40,000 bases of DNA from Tubiluchus corallicola (lineage: Eukaryota > Priapulida > Priapulimorpha > Priapulimorphida > Tubiluchidae): contig JAQGDQ010000438.1 in the NCBI GenBank assembly GCA_030141605.1, forward strand, positions 107,029 through 147,028. The letters run 5' to 3'. Of the stretch, positions 1 to 10,563 are shown in pieces; the stretch's first letter is position 1; each line of letters begins with the position of its first letter. The position numbers and the translations under genes were made by a program. Below the pieces are notes generated by a model. That model was not told the origin of the DNA, ran no database searches, and saw nothing but the letters and a program-made list of their open reading frames with translations.

Positions 1-268
1 CACAGTGACATCAAAATTATTACATCTACTGTATTAAATTGTTATGTTTCATACACTATCGTTATCATAAAAGAATAATTGTACTGCAGTGGGCTAGAGA
101 AGCAAAGGCTTGTATAAGCCCACTGTCATGTGAACCCGATAAAAAAAGAATGGATGAGTGAACAAAAAAAAGAACTGGGAGAAAGGTTAGATCATACAGG
201 AAGGGTAGAAGGATGTGTTAGTGGAAATGGTAGGAAGAAAGATAATAGATTGCGCTATGTTGACATCA
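1..268 (-). repeat. Dispersed repeat R1, copy 1
   Basis: Read on the minus strand, this segment matches 11980-12272 and 13783-14040 closely over about 250 bp, including an AT-poor core around 90-135 containing GTGGGCTTATACAAGCC on that strand. Its 3' part is cut by the window edge, so the microsatellite tail seen in the other copies is not visible here. The shared 3' end and tail of the other copies suggest a LINE or SINE 3' region, which is inference. I see no coding sequence in it. Confidence 0.8.
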
Positions 269-647
269 GCTCTAAAGATCTCTAAAGAGTTCAGAACACT
301 ACGGCAGACAGTCATTGTCTGAAACAATGGTAGAAGATTAAGATTGTTTATTTATTTCCTTCAAGTCTTACAGTACAAGAGAGACATAATAATAATTTCG
401 ACAATTAACAAACTAAGTAATTGTTAATAGTCTACTTAGTGCTAAAAAGAAAGGTTATTGTATGGTAGAAGTTTGGTGTATGCACCGCAAAAATATAGTA
501 TCGCTACAGGCTACGTCATCTCTCTCCCGTTTCTCTGTCTCCCTCCTTTTTCTTTCTCTTTTTATTTCTTTTTCCTCTCCGTTTCTCACTCCCTCTTGTA
601 TATGTGACTATATACTGCTGCATAAGTGTGCTAGGCCGGCTACTATA
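269..647. other. No gene seen; possible LINE 3' end
   Basis: This is AT-rich sequence with a pyrimidine-rich stretch near 520-600. On the minus strand 340-440 runs into an AATAAATAAACA-type polyadenylation region, as a truncated LINE 3' end would, but no protein fragment supports that. The small open frame from 462 runs into the satellite and is not convincing. Confidence 0.35.
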
Positions 648-3600
648 TTGCTACAAGTTGACTACAAAAGTCTCTTAACTCTCCTTCCCTGCAAGTGCTA
701 CAGGTGCTACAAGTTGACTACAAAAGTCTCTTAACTCTCTTTCCCTGCAGTTGCTACAGGTGCTACAAGTTGACTACAAAAGTCTCTTAACTCTCTTTCC
801 CTGCAGTTGCTACAGGTGCTACAAGTTGACTACAAAAGTCTCTTAACTCTCCATCCCTGCAAGTGCTACAGGTGCTACAAGTTGACTACAAAAGTCTCTT
901 AACTCTCCTTCCCTGCAAGTGCTACAGGTGCTACAAGTGGACTACAAAAGTCTCTTAACTCTCGTTCACTGCAAGTGCTACAGATGCTACAAGTTGACTA
1001 CAAAAGTCTCTTAACTCTCTTTCCCTGCAGTTGCTACAGGTGCTACAAGTTGACTACAAAAGTCTCTTAACTCTCTTTCCCTGCAGTTGCTACAGGTGCT
1101 ACAAGTTGACTACAAAAGTCTCTTAACTCTCTTTCACTGCAGTTGCTACAGGTGCTACAAGTTAACTACAAAAGTCTCTTAATTCTCCTTCCCTGCAGTT
1201 GCTACAGGTGCTACAAGTTGACTACAAAAATCCTCTTAACTCTCTTTCCCTGCAGTTGCTACAGGTGCTACAAGTTGACTACAAAAGTCTCTTAACTCTC
1301 TTTCACTGCAGTTGCTACAGTTGCTACAAGTTGACTACAAAAGTCTCTTAACTCTCCATGCAGTTGCTACAGGTGCTACAAGTTGACTACAAAAGTCTCT
1401 TAACTCTCTTTACCTGCAAGCGCTACAGGTGCTAAAAGTTGACTACAAAAATCTCTTAACTCTCCTTCCCTGCAAGTGCTACAGGTGCTACAAGTTGACT
1501 ACAAAAGTCTCTTAACTCTCTTTCCCTGCAAGCGCTACAGGTGCTACAAGTTGACTACAAAAGTCTCTTAATTCTCCTTCCCTGCAAGCGCTACAGGTGC
1601 TACAAGTTGACTACAAAAGTCTCTTAACTCTCTTTCCCTGCAAGTGCTACAGGTGCTACAAGTTGACTACAAAAGTCTCTTAACTCTCTTTCCCTGCAAG
1701 CGCTACAGGTGCTACAAGTTGACTACAAAAGTCTCTTAACTCTCCTTCCCTGCAAGCGCTACAGGTGCTACAAGTTGACTACAAAAGTCTCTTAACTCTC
1801 TTTCCCTGCAAGTGCTACAAGTGCTACAAGTTGACTGCAAAAGTCTCTTAACTCTCTTTCCCTGCAGTTGCTACAGGTGCTACAAGTTGACTACAAAAGT
1901 CTCTTAACTCTCCTTCCCTGCAAGCGCTACAGGTGCTACAAGTTGACTACAAAAGTCTCTTAACTCTCCTTCCCTGCACGCGCTACAGGTGCTACAAGTT
2001 GACTATAAAAGTCTCTTAACTCTCCTTCCCTGCAAGTGCTACAAGTGCTACAAGTTGACTATAAAAGTCTCTTAACTCTCTTTCCCTGCAGTTGCTACAG
2101 GTGCTACAAGTTGACTACAAAAGTCTCTTAACTCTCCTTCCCTGCAAACGCTACAGGTGCTACAAGTTGACTACAAAAGTCTCTTAACTCTCCTTCTCTG
2201 CAAGCGCTACAGGTGCTACAAGTTGACTACAAAAGTCTCTTAACTCTCTTTCCCTGCAAGTGCTACAAGTGCTACAAGTTGACTACAAAAGTCTCTTAAC
2301 TCTCTTTCCCTGCAGTTGCTACAGGTGCTACAAGTTGACTACAAAAGTCTCTTAACTCTCCTTCCCTGCAAACGCTACAGGTGCTACAAGTTAACTACAA
2401 AAATCTCTTAACTCTCTTTCCCTGCAAGCGCTACAGATGCTACAAGTTGACTACAAAAGTCTCTTAACTCTCCTTCTCTGCAAGCGCTACAGCTGCTACA
2501 AGTTGACTACAAAAGTCTCTTAATTCTCCTTCCCTGCAGTTGCTACAGGTGCTACAAGTTGACTACAAAAATCCTCTTAACTCTCTTTCCCTGCAGTTGC
2601 TACAGGTGCTACAAGTTGACTACAAAAGTCTCTTAACTCTCTTTCACTGCAGTTGCTACAGTTGCTACAAGTTGACTACAAAAGTCTCTTAACTCTCCAT
2701 GCAGTTGCTACAGGTGCTACAAGTTGACTACAAAAGTCTCTTAACTCTCTTTCCCTGCAAGCGCTACAGGTGCTAAAAGTTGACTACAAAAATCTCTTAA
2801 CTCTCCTTCCCTGCAAGTGCTACAGGTGCTACAAGTTGACTACAAAAGTCTCTTAATTCTCCTTCCCTGCACGCGTTACAGGTGCTACAAGTTGACTACA
2901 AAAGTCTCTTAACTCTCTTTCCCTGCAAGCGCTACAGGTGCTAAAAGTTGACTACAAAAGTCTCTTAACTCTCCTTCCCTGCAAGCGCTACAGGTGCTAC
3001 AAGTTGACTACAAAAGTCTCTTAACTCTTCTTCCCTGCACGCGTTACAGGTGCTACAAGTTGACTACAAAAGTCTCTTAACTCTCCTTCCCTGCAAGCGC
3101 TACAGGTGCTACAAGTTGACTACAAAAGTCTCTTAACTCTCCTTCCCTGCAAGTGCTACAGATGCTACAAGTTGACTACAAAAGTCTCTTAACTCTCCTT
3201 CCCTGCAAGCGCTACAGGTGCTACAAGTTGACTACAAAAGTCTCTTAACTCTCCTTCCCTGCACGCGTTACAGGTGCTACAAGTTGACTACAAAAGTCTC
3301 TTAACTCTCCTTCCCTGCAAGCGCTACAGGTGCTACAAGTGACTAAAAAGTCTCTTAACTCTTCCCTGCAAGTGCTACAAGTGCTACAAGTTGACTAAAA
3401 AGTCTCTTAACCCTTCCCGCAGTTGCTACAGGTGCTACAAGTTACTACAAAAGTCTCTTAACTCTCCTTCCTGCAAACGCTACAGGTGCTACAAGTTGAC
3501 TACAAAGTCTCTTAACTCTCCTTCTCTGCAAGCTACAGGTGCTACAAGGACTACAAAAGTCTAACCTTTTCCCTGCAAGTGCTACAAGTGCTACAAGTTG

Positions 3601-3994
3601 ACTACAAAAGTCTCTTAACTCTCTTTCCCTGCAGTTGCTACAGGTGCTACAAGTTGACTACAAAAGTCTCTTAACTCTCCTTCCCTGCAAACGCTACAGG
3701 TGCTACAAGTTAACTACAAAAGTCTCTTAACTCTCTTTCCCTGCAAGCGCTACAGATGCTACAAGTTGACTACAAAAGTCTCTTAACTCTCCTTCTCTGC
3801 AAGCGCTACAGCTGCTACAAGTTGACTACAAAAGTCTCTTAACTCTCTTTCCCTGCAAGCGCTACAGGAGCTACAAGTTGACTACAAAAGTCTCTTAACT
3901 CTCCTTCTCTGCAAGCGCTACAGCTGCTACAAGTTGACTACAAAAGTCTCTTAACTCTCCTTCCCTGCAAGCGCTACAGGTGCTACAAGTTGAC
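648..3994 (+). repeat. 56-bp satellite array, about 60 units
   Basis: The unit is 56 bp and begins CTACAAGTTGACTACAAAAG, continues through a CTCTTAACTCTCYTTCCCTGC segment and ends with a second CTACAGGTG-like submotif. Variants fall into sub-classes by the bases after CCCTGCA (GTTGCTAC, AGTGCTAC, AGCGCTAC, AACGCTAC, CGCGTTAC). Multi-unit blocks recur at an offset of 1,341 bp, close to 24 units, so there is higher-order structure. Units between about 3340 and 3570 carry many one- to few-base deletions. No frame stays open, because 56 is not divisible by three and each unit has stops. Confidence 0.97.
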
Positions 3995-4124
3995 AAAACT
4001 GTCTAAAAACGAGTAGAGAATACCATATTTCAGTAGGTAGTAATATAAACAGGTATATAATAGGTAAATTTGAGCGTTCAAACGAGTATAATTAACTAAA
4101 TTTAAATTATTAACATTATATTAC

Positions 4125-4279
4125 ATGTGGATTTGGATGACTGTAGACTTTGTGTAACACATCCCTAACTTCTTTACTGTAACAGCCATTGTAATTGGTC
4201 CAGCCTCTGGGGTTGCTATAGTTACCAGGTTCAGAACCCTGCCATAGGCCGACATCGGCGCATGTTTTGTAGGCAAATT
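4125..4279 (-). CDS. Class B1 GPCR exon: second half of hormone-receptor domain
   Basis: This is an internal coding exon of a secretin-family G-protein-coupled receptor, encoding the distal part of the extracellular peptide-binding HormR domain. The 155 bases are two bases of a split codon plus 51 codons. Visible features are AYKTC (codons 2-6), GLW (10-12), a sequon NYS (19-21), WTNY (26-29) and the last domain cysteine at codon 32, then a charged run EVRDVLHKVY expected just before helix 1. The acceptor is TTGTCTTGTAG and the donor is CAT|GTAATA. It completes the codon left open by the exon at 5269-5376. Within the family, this layout looks most like PTH-receptor-type members, but I cannot assign a subfamily. 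The helix exons are not in the window. Confidence 0.85.
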
Positions 4280-4475
4280 CTACAAGACAACGTAAACAAA
4301 AAAAATAAGACACACACGAAAGCGATACGTTAGTCCCAAATGAAATTGATTACATATGATTTTTAATACGTAATTAAATTAATGGTTCACAGATTGAGCA
4401 AAAGTAGTATTTTGAGAATTATAAGATAATATTTTGAAAATCAGACAGTGCTCTTCAGAGACTTGCCATGGTCAT

Positions 4476-4670
4476 AATCGTAAAGAAGTCAAAGTGCCAT
4501 TAAGTCTCAAAAAAAATTATCTTTCATCGAAGCTTTCGTTTGTGAAAGCTGAAGGCTGAATTTTTTTTATTATATCTCTGCCTTACAGCTGATGAACTCA
4601 CTGAAGGACGAAAGCTTCTGTGAAAATTAATTTTTTTCGGACGTAATAGACACTTTGATTTCTTTACGAT
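4476..4670. repeat. Foldback (imperfect inverted repeat) in GPCR intron
   Basis: A left arm at about 4476-4538 and a right arm at about 4609-4670 are inverted copies of each other. Both read ATCGTAAAGAARTCAAAGTG at the outer end and GAAGCTTTCG at the inner end, with roughly 80 percent identity by eye and a 70-base loop. The right arm abuts the piggyBac-type element. It may be a decayed MITE, but I could not define its target duplication. Confidence 0.6.
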
Positions 4671-4673
4671 CAA

Positions 4674-5019
4674 CCCTTTCATACCCGTTGTATCCCGTGG
4701 GATACGAGAATATTTTCTGCCTTTAAAATTAATAAAACTGACAGTTATTTGCTCTGTTAATAGTTATTTTGATTTAAGCCAAAAACAATAGACTAAAAAT
4801 GGTGATAAAATGGCAAACTAGAAAATCTGCATAGCATAAAAAACTGCGCAAGGTACAATACTTTAGAGACGACTTTGTACAGATCAGCATAGCATGCATA
4901 CTAAATGTCTTATAATGTTAAAAAAATAATTATTATGTGTAAACAAGATGGACATACTGAACAAAAGTACCAAGCCAAAAAAATTTTTCTCATTAAAAAA
5001 TAATTTGGGACTGAAAGGG
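4674..5019 (+). mobile_element. piggyBac-type MITE, copy 1 (internally deleted)
   Basis: The element begins CCCTTTCATACC and ends GGGACTGAAAGGG, giving short inverted ends CCCTTTCA. It is followed by TTAA (5020-5023) and preceded by TCAA, one base away from TTAA. TTAA duplication with CCY-type ends is the piggyBac signature. It is homologous to 27163-27602 but lacks about 110 bp from the middle of that copy. It has no transposase and lies in the intron between the two GPCR exons. Confidence 0.75.
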
Positions 5020-5268
5020 TTAAGATAATAGTTTATTTAATAAAAATTGCAGCAAAACCTGGATTAAAGCTGGATTTAGAACAAGATTGAATTATTCTAA
5101 ACACAGTTGATACACATCATTTAAAATTGGTAAAACACAAAATTTTAACATTTTAAGCACGAAATTTAAAGGTTACTAAACAGAATCTTTCTCGATTAGT
5201 ATGTCTTCAGTTCGTTTGTACGATTATCCTGTTTGTGAATGTCGTTTATTCTAATTACTTGCACTTAC

Positions 5269-5376
5269 GAGTGACATCCAGTCCCTTAAGAGGAGGACAA
5301 TTAAGTTTGATAGTCTCGCCGGCAGGTGCCGCTGGCCAACAAAGAAGTGTATCCCACGTCGCATTGCAATAAAGAC
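5269..5376 (-). CDS. Class B1 GPCR exon: first half of hormone-receptor domain
   Basis: This is an internal coding exon for the proximal part of the extracellular HormR domain of a secretin-family receptor. The 108 bases are two bases of a split codon, 35 codons and one further base. Key residues are cysteine at codon 3, WD at 7-8, CWP at 12-14, AGE at 18-20 and CP at 26-27. The Cys spacings of 9 and 14 equal those I recall for PTH1R. A sequon NAT (codons 4-6) is present. The acceptor is a T-rich tract ending GTCGTTAAG and the donor is the strong CTC|GTAAGT. The exon ends in phase 1 and the next exon starts with two bases, so the join is in frame across a 989-bp intron. The first family cysteine should be on an upstream exon that I did not find. 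Confidence 0.88.
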
Positions 5377-5464
5377 CTTAACGACAAAAATATGCGTATT
5401 TTTATTTAGAATTGAAATGGCTGAAAACATGTAGGGAAGTTAAGCCTGTATCAAAATGATTATA
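5377..5464. other. Upstream intron flank of GPCR exon
   Basis: On the minus strand this short AT-rich segment supplies the pyrimidine tract and acceptor of the exon at 5269-5376. Nothing else is seen. The intron evidently continues into the mariner-type element and the 48-bp satellite. Confidence 0.5.
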
Positions 5465-5933
5465 CAGGGTGTCTCAAAAGTCACTATACACGTTGACTTC
5501 TAATTTCCAATCTCGGCAAGCATTTACATGAATCAAAAGAAGCTTTTGCGAATTTTTTTTGTTTATTTTTTGACCGAACCCCGTTGCTATGGCAACGACA
5601 CGCACGTCATTCAGTCACCAACTGAAATTCAGCGCACTGTATGAACCACACCATTCTCTCACTATCAACAATGTGTTTTTTCAACAATTCATGGGCGTGA
5701 GAGACTCTTAAATTCAAGATGCCAGACTTGCCATTGGATTGATCTCTGAAGCTCTTGAGGTCCCTGAAGAAGATAATGAAAGTAACAAAGCCCACTTGTG
5801 CAGTAGCTCTTTTCAGATTTTTGTCCAATTTGACAAAAAAACTGCCAGATGTTTTAATTTGTCTCTACCAACTTTAAATGTTTGTTAAAATGTAAAAAAA
5901 TGTACAGTGTATAGTGACTTCTGAGACACCCTG
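5465..5933. mobile_element. mariner-type MITE (469 bp)
   Basis: The ends are inverted repeats of 27 bp: CAGGGTGTCTCAAAAGTCAC plus seven bases on the left, and its complement on the right with one mismatch. TA flanks both sides (5463-5464 and 5934-5935). CAGGGTGTC-type ends with TA duplication are typical of Tc1/mariner non-autonomous elements. The interior has no recognisable transposase, and the short minus-strand open frame at 5607-5828 matches nothing I know. The right inverted repeat is also part of the unit of the adjacent satellite. Confidence 0.82.
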
Positions 5934-8876
5934 TACGTGTTTTCTGTAAGGATCTGAACTTTTCACTTCTGAGACACCCTGTACGTGTTTTCTGTAAGGA
6001 TATGAACTTTTCACTTTTCACTTCTGAGACACCCTGTACGTGTTTTCTATAAGGATCTGAACTTTTCACTTTTTACTTCTGAGACACATGGTACGTGTTT
6101 TCTATAAGGATCTGAACTTTTCACTTTTCACTTCTGAGACACCCTGTACGTGTTTTCTATAAGGATCTGAACTTTTCACTTTTCACTTCTGAGACACCCT
6201 GTACGTGTTTTCTGTAAGGATCTGAACTTTTCACTTTTTACTTCTGAGACACCCTGTACGTGTTTTCTATAAGGATCTGAACTTTTCACTTTTCACTTCT
6301 GAGACACCCTGTACGTGTTTTCTGTAAGGATATGAACTTTTCACTTCTGAGACACCCTGTACGTGTTTTCTGTAAGGATCTGAACTTTTCACTTCTGAGA
6401 CACCCTGTACGTGTTTTCTGTAAGGATCTGAACTTTTCACTTTTCAGTTCTGAGACGCCCTGTACCTGTTTTCTGTAAGGATATGAACTTTTCACTTCTG
6501 AGACACCCTGTACGTGTTTTCTGTAAGGATATGAACTTTTCACTTCTGAGACACCCTGTACGTGTTTTCTGTAAGGATCTGAACTTTTCACTTCTGAGAC
6601 ACCCTGTACGTGTTTTCTGTAAGGATATGAACTTTTCACTTCTGAGACACCCTGTACGTGTTTTCTGTAAGGATATGAACTTTTCACTTCTGAGACACCC
6701 TGTACGTGTTTTCTGTAAGGATATGAACTTTTCATCTTTCACTTCGAGACACCCTGTACGTGTTTTCTGTAGGATATGAACTTTTCACTTCTGAGACACC
6801 CTGTACGTTTTCTGTAAGGATATGAACTTTTCATTTCTGAGACACCCTGTACGTGTTTTCTGTAAGGAGAACTTTTCACTTCTGAGACACCCTGTACGTG
6901 TTTCTGTAAGGATATGAACTTTCACTTTGAGACACCCTGTACGTGTTTTCTGTAAGGATATGAACTTTTCACTTCTGAGACACCCTGTACGTGTTTTCTG
7001 TAAGGATATGAACTTTTCACTTCTGAGACACCCTGTACGTGTTTTCTGTAAGGATATGAACTTTTCACTTCTGAGACACCCTGTACGTGTTTTCTGTAAG
7101 GATCTGAACTTTTCACTTCTGAGACACCCTGTACGTGTTTTCTGTAAGGATATGAACTTTTCACTTTTCATTCTGAGACACCCTGTACGTGTTTTCTGTA
7201 AGGATATGAACTTTTCACTTCTGAGACACCCTGTACGTGTTTTCTGTAAGGATATGAACTTTTCACTTCTGAGACACCCTGTACGTGTTTTCTGTAAGGA
7301 TATGAACTTTTCACTTCTGAGACACCCTGTACGTGTTTTCTGTAAGGATATGAACTTTTCACTTCTGAGACACCCTGTACGTGTTTTCTATAAGGATCTG
7401 AACTTTTCACTTCTGAGACACCCTGTACGTGTTTTCTGTAAGGATATGAACTTTTCACTTCTGAGACACCCTGTACGTGTTTTCTGTAAGGATAGAACTT
7501 TCACTTGAGACACCCTGTACTGTTTCTGTAAGGATATGAACTTTTCACTTCTGAGACACCCTGTACGTGTTTTCTGTAAGGATATGAACTTTTCACTTCT
7601 GAGCCCTGTACGTGTTTTCTGTAAGGATATGAACTTTTCGAGACACCCTGTACGTGTTTTCTGTAAGGATATGAACTTTCACTTCTGAGACACCCTGTAC
7701 GTGTTTTCTGTAAGGATATGAACTTTTCACTTCTGAGACACCCTGTACGTGTTTTCTGTAAGGATCTGAACTTTTCACTTCTGAGACACCCTGTACGTGT
7801 TTTCTGTAAGGATATGAACTTTTCACTTCTGAGACACCCTGTAGTGTTTTCGTAAGGATATGAACTTTTCACTTTGAGACACCCTGTACGTGTTTTCTGT
7901 AAGGATATGAACTTTTCACTTCTGAGACACCCACAAAAACTTTCACTTCTGAGACACCCTGTACGTGTTTTCTGTAAGGATCTGAACTTTTCACTTCTGA
8001 GACACCCTGTACGTGTTTTCTGTAAGGATATGAACTTTTCACTTCTGAGACACCCTGTACGTGTTTTCTGTAAGGATATGAACTTTTCACTTTTCACTTC
8101 TGAGACACCCTGTACGTGTTTTCTGTAAGGATATGAACTTTTCACTTCTGAGACACCCTGTACGTGTTTTCTGTAAGGATATGAACTTTTCACTTCTGAG
8201 ACACCCTGTACGTGTTTTCTGTAAGGATATGAACTTTTCACTTCTGAGACACCCTGTACGTGTTTTCTGTAAGGATATGAACTTTTCACTTCTGAGACAC
8301 CCTGTACGTGTTTTCTGTAAGGATATGAACTTTTCATTTCTGAGACACCCTGTACGTGTTTTCTGTAAGGATATGAACTTTTCACTTCATTCTGAGACAC
8401 CCTGTACGTGTTTTCTGTAAGGATATGAACTTTTCACTTCTGAGACACCCTGTACGTGTTTTCTGTAAGGATATGAACTTTTCACTTCTGAGACACCCTG
8501 TACGTGTTTTCTGTAAGGATATGAACTTTTCACTTCTGAGACACCCTGTACGTGTTTTCTGTAAGGATATGAACTTTTCACTTCTGAGACACCCTGTACG
8601 TGTTTTCTGTAAGGATATGAACTTTTCACTTCTGAGACACCCTGTACGTGTTTTCTGTAAGGATATGAACTTTTCATTTCTGAGACACCCTGTACGTGTT
8701 TTCTGTAAGGATATGAACTTTTCATTTCTGAGACACCCTGTACGTGTTTTCTGTAAGGATATGAACTTTTCACTTCTGAGACACCCTGTACGTGTTTTCT
8801 GTAAGGATATGAACTTTTCACTTTTCACTTCTGAGACACCCTGTACGTGTTTTCTGTAAGGATCTGAACTTTTCAC
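5919..8876. repeat. 48-bp satellite array built on the mariner terminal repeat
   Basis: About 60 units, mostly 48 bp, read CTTCTGAGACACCCTGTACG, then TGTTTTCTGTAAGGATATGAAC and TTTTCA. A variant is longer by about 6 bp, duplicating CTTTTCA. The first 17-18 bases of each unit are the terminal-inverted-repeat end of the MITE plus its TA, and the rest is what was its flank. Because 48 is 16 codons, long frames stay open on both strands; they encode only the periodic repeat. Clusters of small deletions occur at about 6740-6930, 7490-7680 and 7830-7950. Confidence 0.97.
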
Positions 8877-9141
8877 AAAGAAACAACTAACCGATCTACT
8901 TCATCATTTTTGCAAAGGTAAATCCAATCAAGTGATTGAGTGATTCGTTAAACCCAATCAGGGTTTTACTAGCACAGCTCTCTAATTAAAATGACGATTT
9001 GGCTTAAAGCGCGAATCGATCAAACAATTTTTACACTGTATTTTTATTTAGATGGATTGTTGCATGAATATGACCTTAACTCTGATGAATCGTTACTGAC
9101 ATTTGTGTCTGAATAAAGCCATGTCTTTGTTTAAGTATGTG
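8877..9141. other. No gene seen
   Basis: This is AT-rich sequence between the satellite and the hAT-type MITE. I see no splice-bounded open frame or repeat in it. Confidence 0.4.
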
Positions 9142-9149
9142 CTGGCAGT

Positions 9150-9416
9150 CAGGGCCTATTTCACCCTAAAGCGAGGCCCAGGGAAGTGGGACGTGTGAAG
9201 CCCCCTCGGGGGGGGGTATCACCACCATGGTTGGCGCCCAGAAAACTTTTGAAACGCTAGAACGCCGGAGATGCATTTTTGAAGAGAAAATATGGAGTTA
9301 TACAGTTGCTAAGAGGGAGAGAGGATGTTCGCATAAAGCAAAATAATGTTACCTGGGCGTGAGGCCCCCTGGAGGGTGACGCCCCGGGGAAGTATCCCCC
9401 CCTGAAATAGGCCCTG
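9150..9416. mobile_element. hAT-type MITE (267 bp) with 8-bp target duplication
   Basis: The ends are a perfect 14-bp inverted repeat, CAGGGCCTATTTCA, with further G/C-rich similarity inward. The flanking 8 bp are CTGGCAGT (9142-9149) and CTGGCTGT (9417-9424), with one difference. CAGGG-type ends with 8-bp duplication are hAT hallmarks. The interior is GC-rich and non-coding, unlike its AT-rich neighbours. Confidence 0.85.
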
Positions 9417-9424
9417 CTGGCTGT

Positions 9425-10090
9425 TATTTACATTTTAAGAATCCGTTTTCCCAATCACCAAAAATAAAAAGCGTAGAAAAGAGTATAATTAATAAAATTT
9501 TAGTTTAAAAGTACAGCGATTAAATGTTCAGCTTTCAGAAATTCTTTGGGTAACAGTGGGCGAGCGGGTAACAGATTCAAAGCAAAACCGCTACGCTAGC
9601 GTATTAGCACTTGATAAACGTACCTGCTTACAAACAAAACGGTACTTAACATGATTGTTTCTGCGTGCATAATGCACAAAAGGGAAGTAAAGATGACATA
9701 AAAGTAGGAAAGGCTGTTTGGGCGCATACAAATATCTTATTTTAAGTAGGTGAAGGAAAAATGTTGAGTCAACTATGCCAAGTTATTTGAGTCAATTACC
9801 GATAGTTTTATGTACATCTGAATAGAAGCGGCCCGTACCAAGCGTTTTTGAGTCAATTAAGCGATTGAGTCTATTAGCCGTGCCTACTGTAATTACATTT
9901 TCAGTGTTAATTCAAGAATTTTTTGCTTTTTTATACGCACGTGAACCTTTAACGCTATTCCTTTAAAGATACTCGATCCGCAGCATTTTAAATTAAACAA
10001 ATTTTCAAAGTTAAAACAACAGATGACGCTATTATAAAACTTGATGACGCTGTTGAAATGCAACCGGTGTAGTGGGTGCATAGGCCCTTT
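9425..10090. other. No gene seen
   Basis: This is AT-rich sequence with the short repeated motif GAGTCAATTA/GAGTCTATTA near 9763-9885. The open frame on the minus strand at 9893-10081 has no features of a protein. Confidence 0.35.
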
Positions 10091-10120
10091 TTTGTTTTAA
10101 TTTAGTTTTCAATTACTGCC

Positions 10121-10411
10121 ATGGTGCTGCCATCTGTTTGTTTATTTAGTAGGCATTTAGCTTTTACAGTAGTCAAACTTTTAAAATTGAAGCGCCTAAT
10201 ATCCTTCAATACATTAACATTTTGGCCTTTAATGAGCTATAGCTGTAGTAGTTGTATGACATTTTACCCGTCTTTTGGTTCTCTCCGCCATTGCTCTATT
10301 TTTCTGACTGTGATGAGCTTTATGACTGTGAATTTCTTACGAATTTATTGTTGTGACATTGTTGTTCTTAAGGCTACTTGGAGTTCTCATTCCTGTCTTT
10401 GTAACTGTTAA
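10121..10411 (+). other. Unidentified 96-codon open frame before a possible intron
   Basis: The frame is rich in Phe, Ser, Cys and Leu and resembles no family I know. It ends 13 bases before a strong donor (CAAC|GTAAGT at 10425). A matching acceptor, TTGTCTTTCAG, ends at 10563, which would define a 139-bp GT-AG intron. If the intron is real it may belong to a non-coding or untranslated exon. Codon use is AT-driven and gives no support for coding. Confidence 0.2.
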
Positions 10412-10563
10412 AGGCTCTAACAACGTAAGTTATTATTAATTAATTTCAATATAGTCTACATGATTTTTATATCAGTTCTTAGTTATAGCAATACATTTAA
10501 TCATGCAACTAATTTTCTTCTACTCAATGCAAATTAAACTAAATGTTAATAATTGTCTTTCAG

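Noticed and set aside
648-3994. CRISPR-like array
   Set aside because: Units are contiguous, with no unique spacers between conserved repeats, and the context is eukaryotic.
5607-5828. mariner transposase remnant in the MITE
   Set aside because: The 73-codon minus-strand frame has no D,D-type catalytic motif or helix-turn-helix that I can recognise.
5919-8876. Many long open frames on both strands (up to about 300 codons)
   Set aside because: The repeat period is 48 bp (16 codons), so any stop-free frame stays open by periodicity. The products are 16-residue repeats on both strands, with no start context or non-repeat ends.
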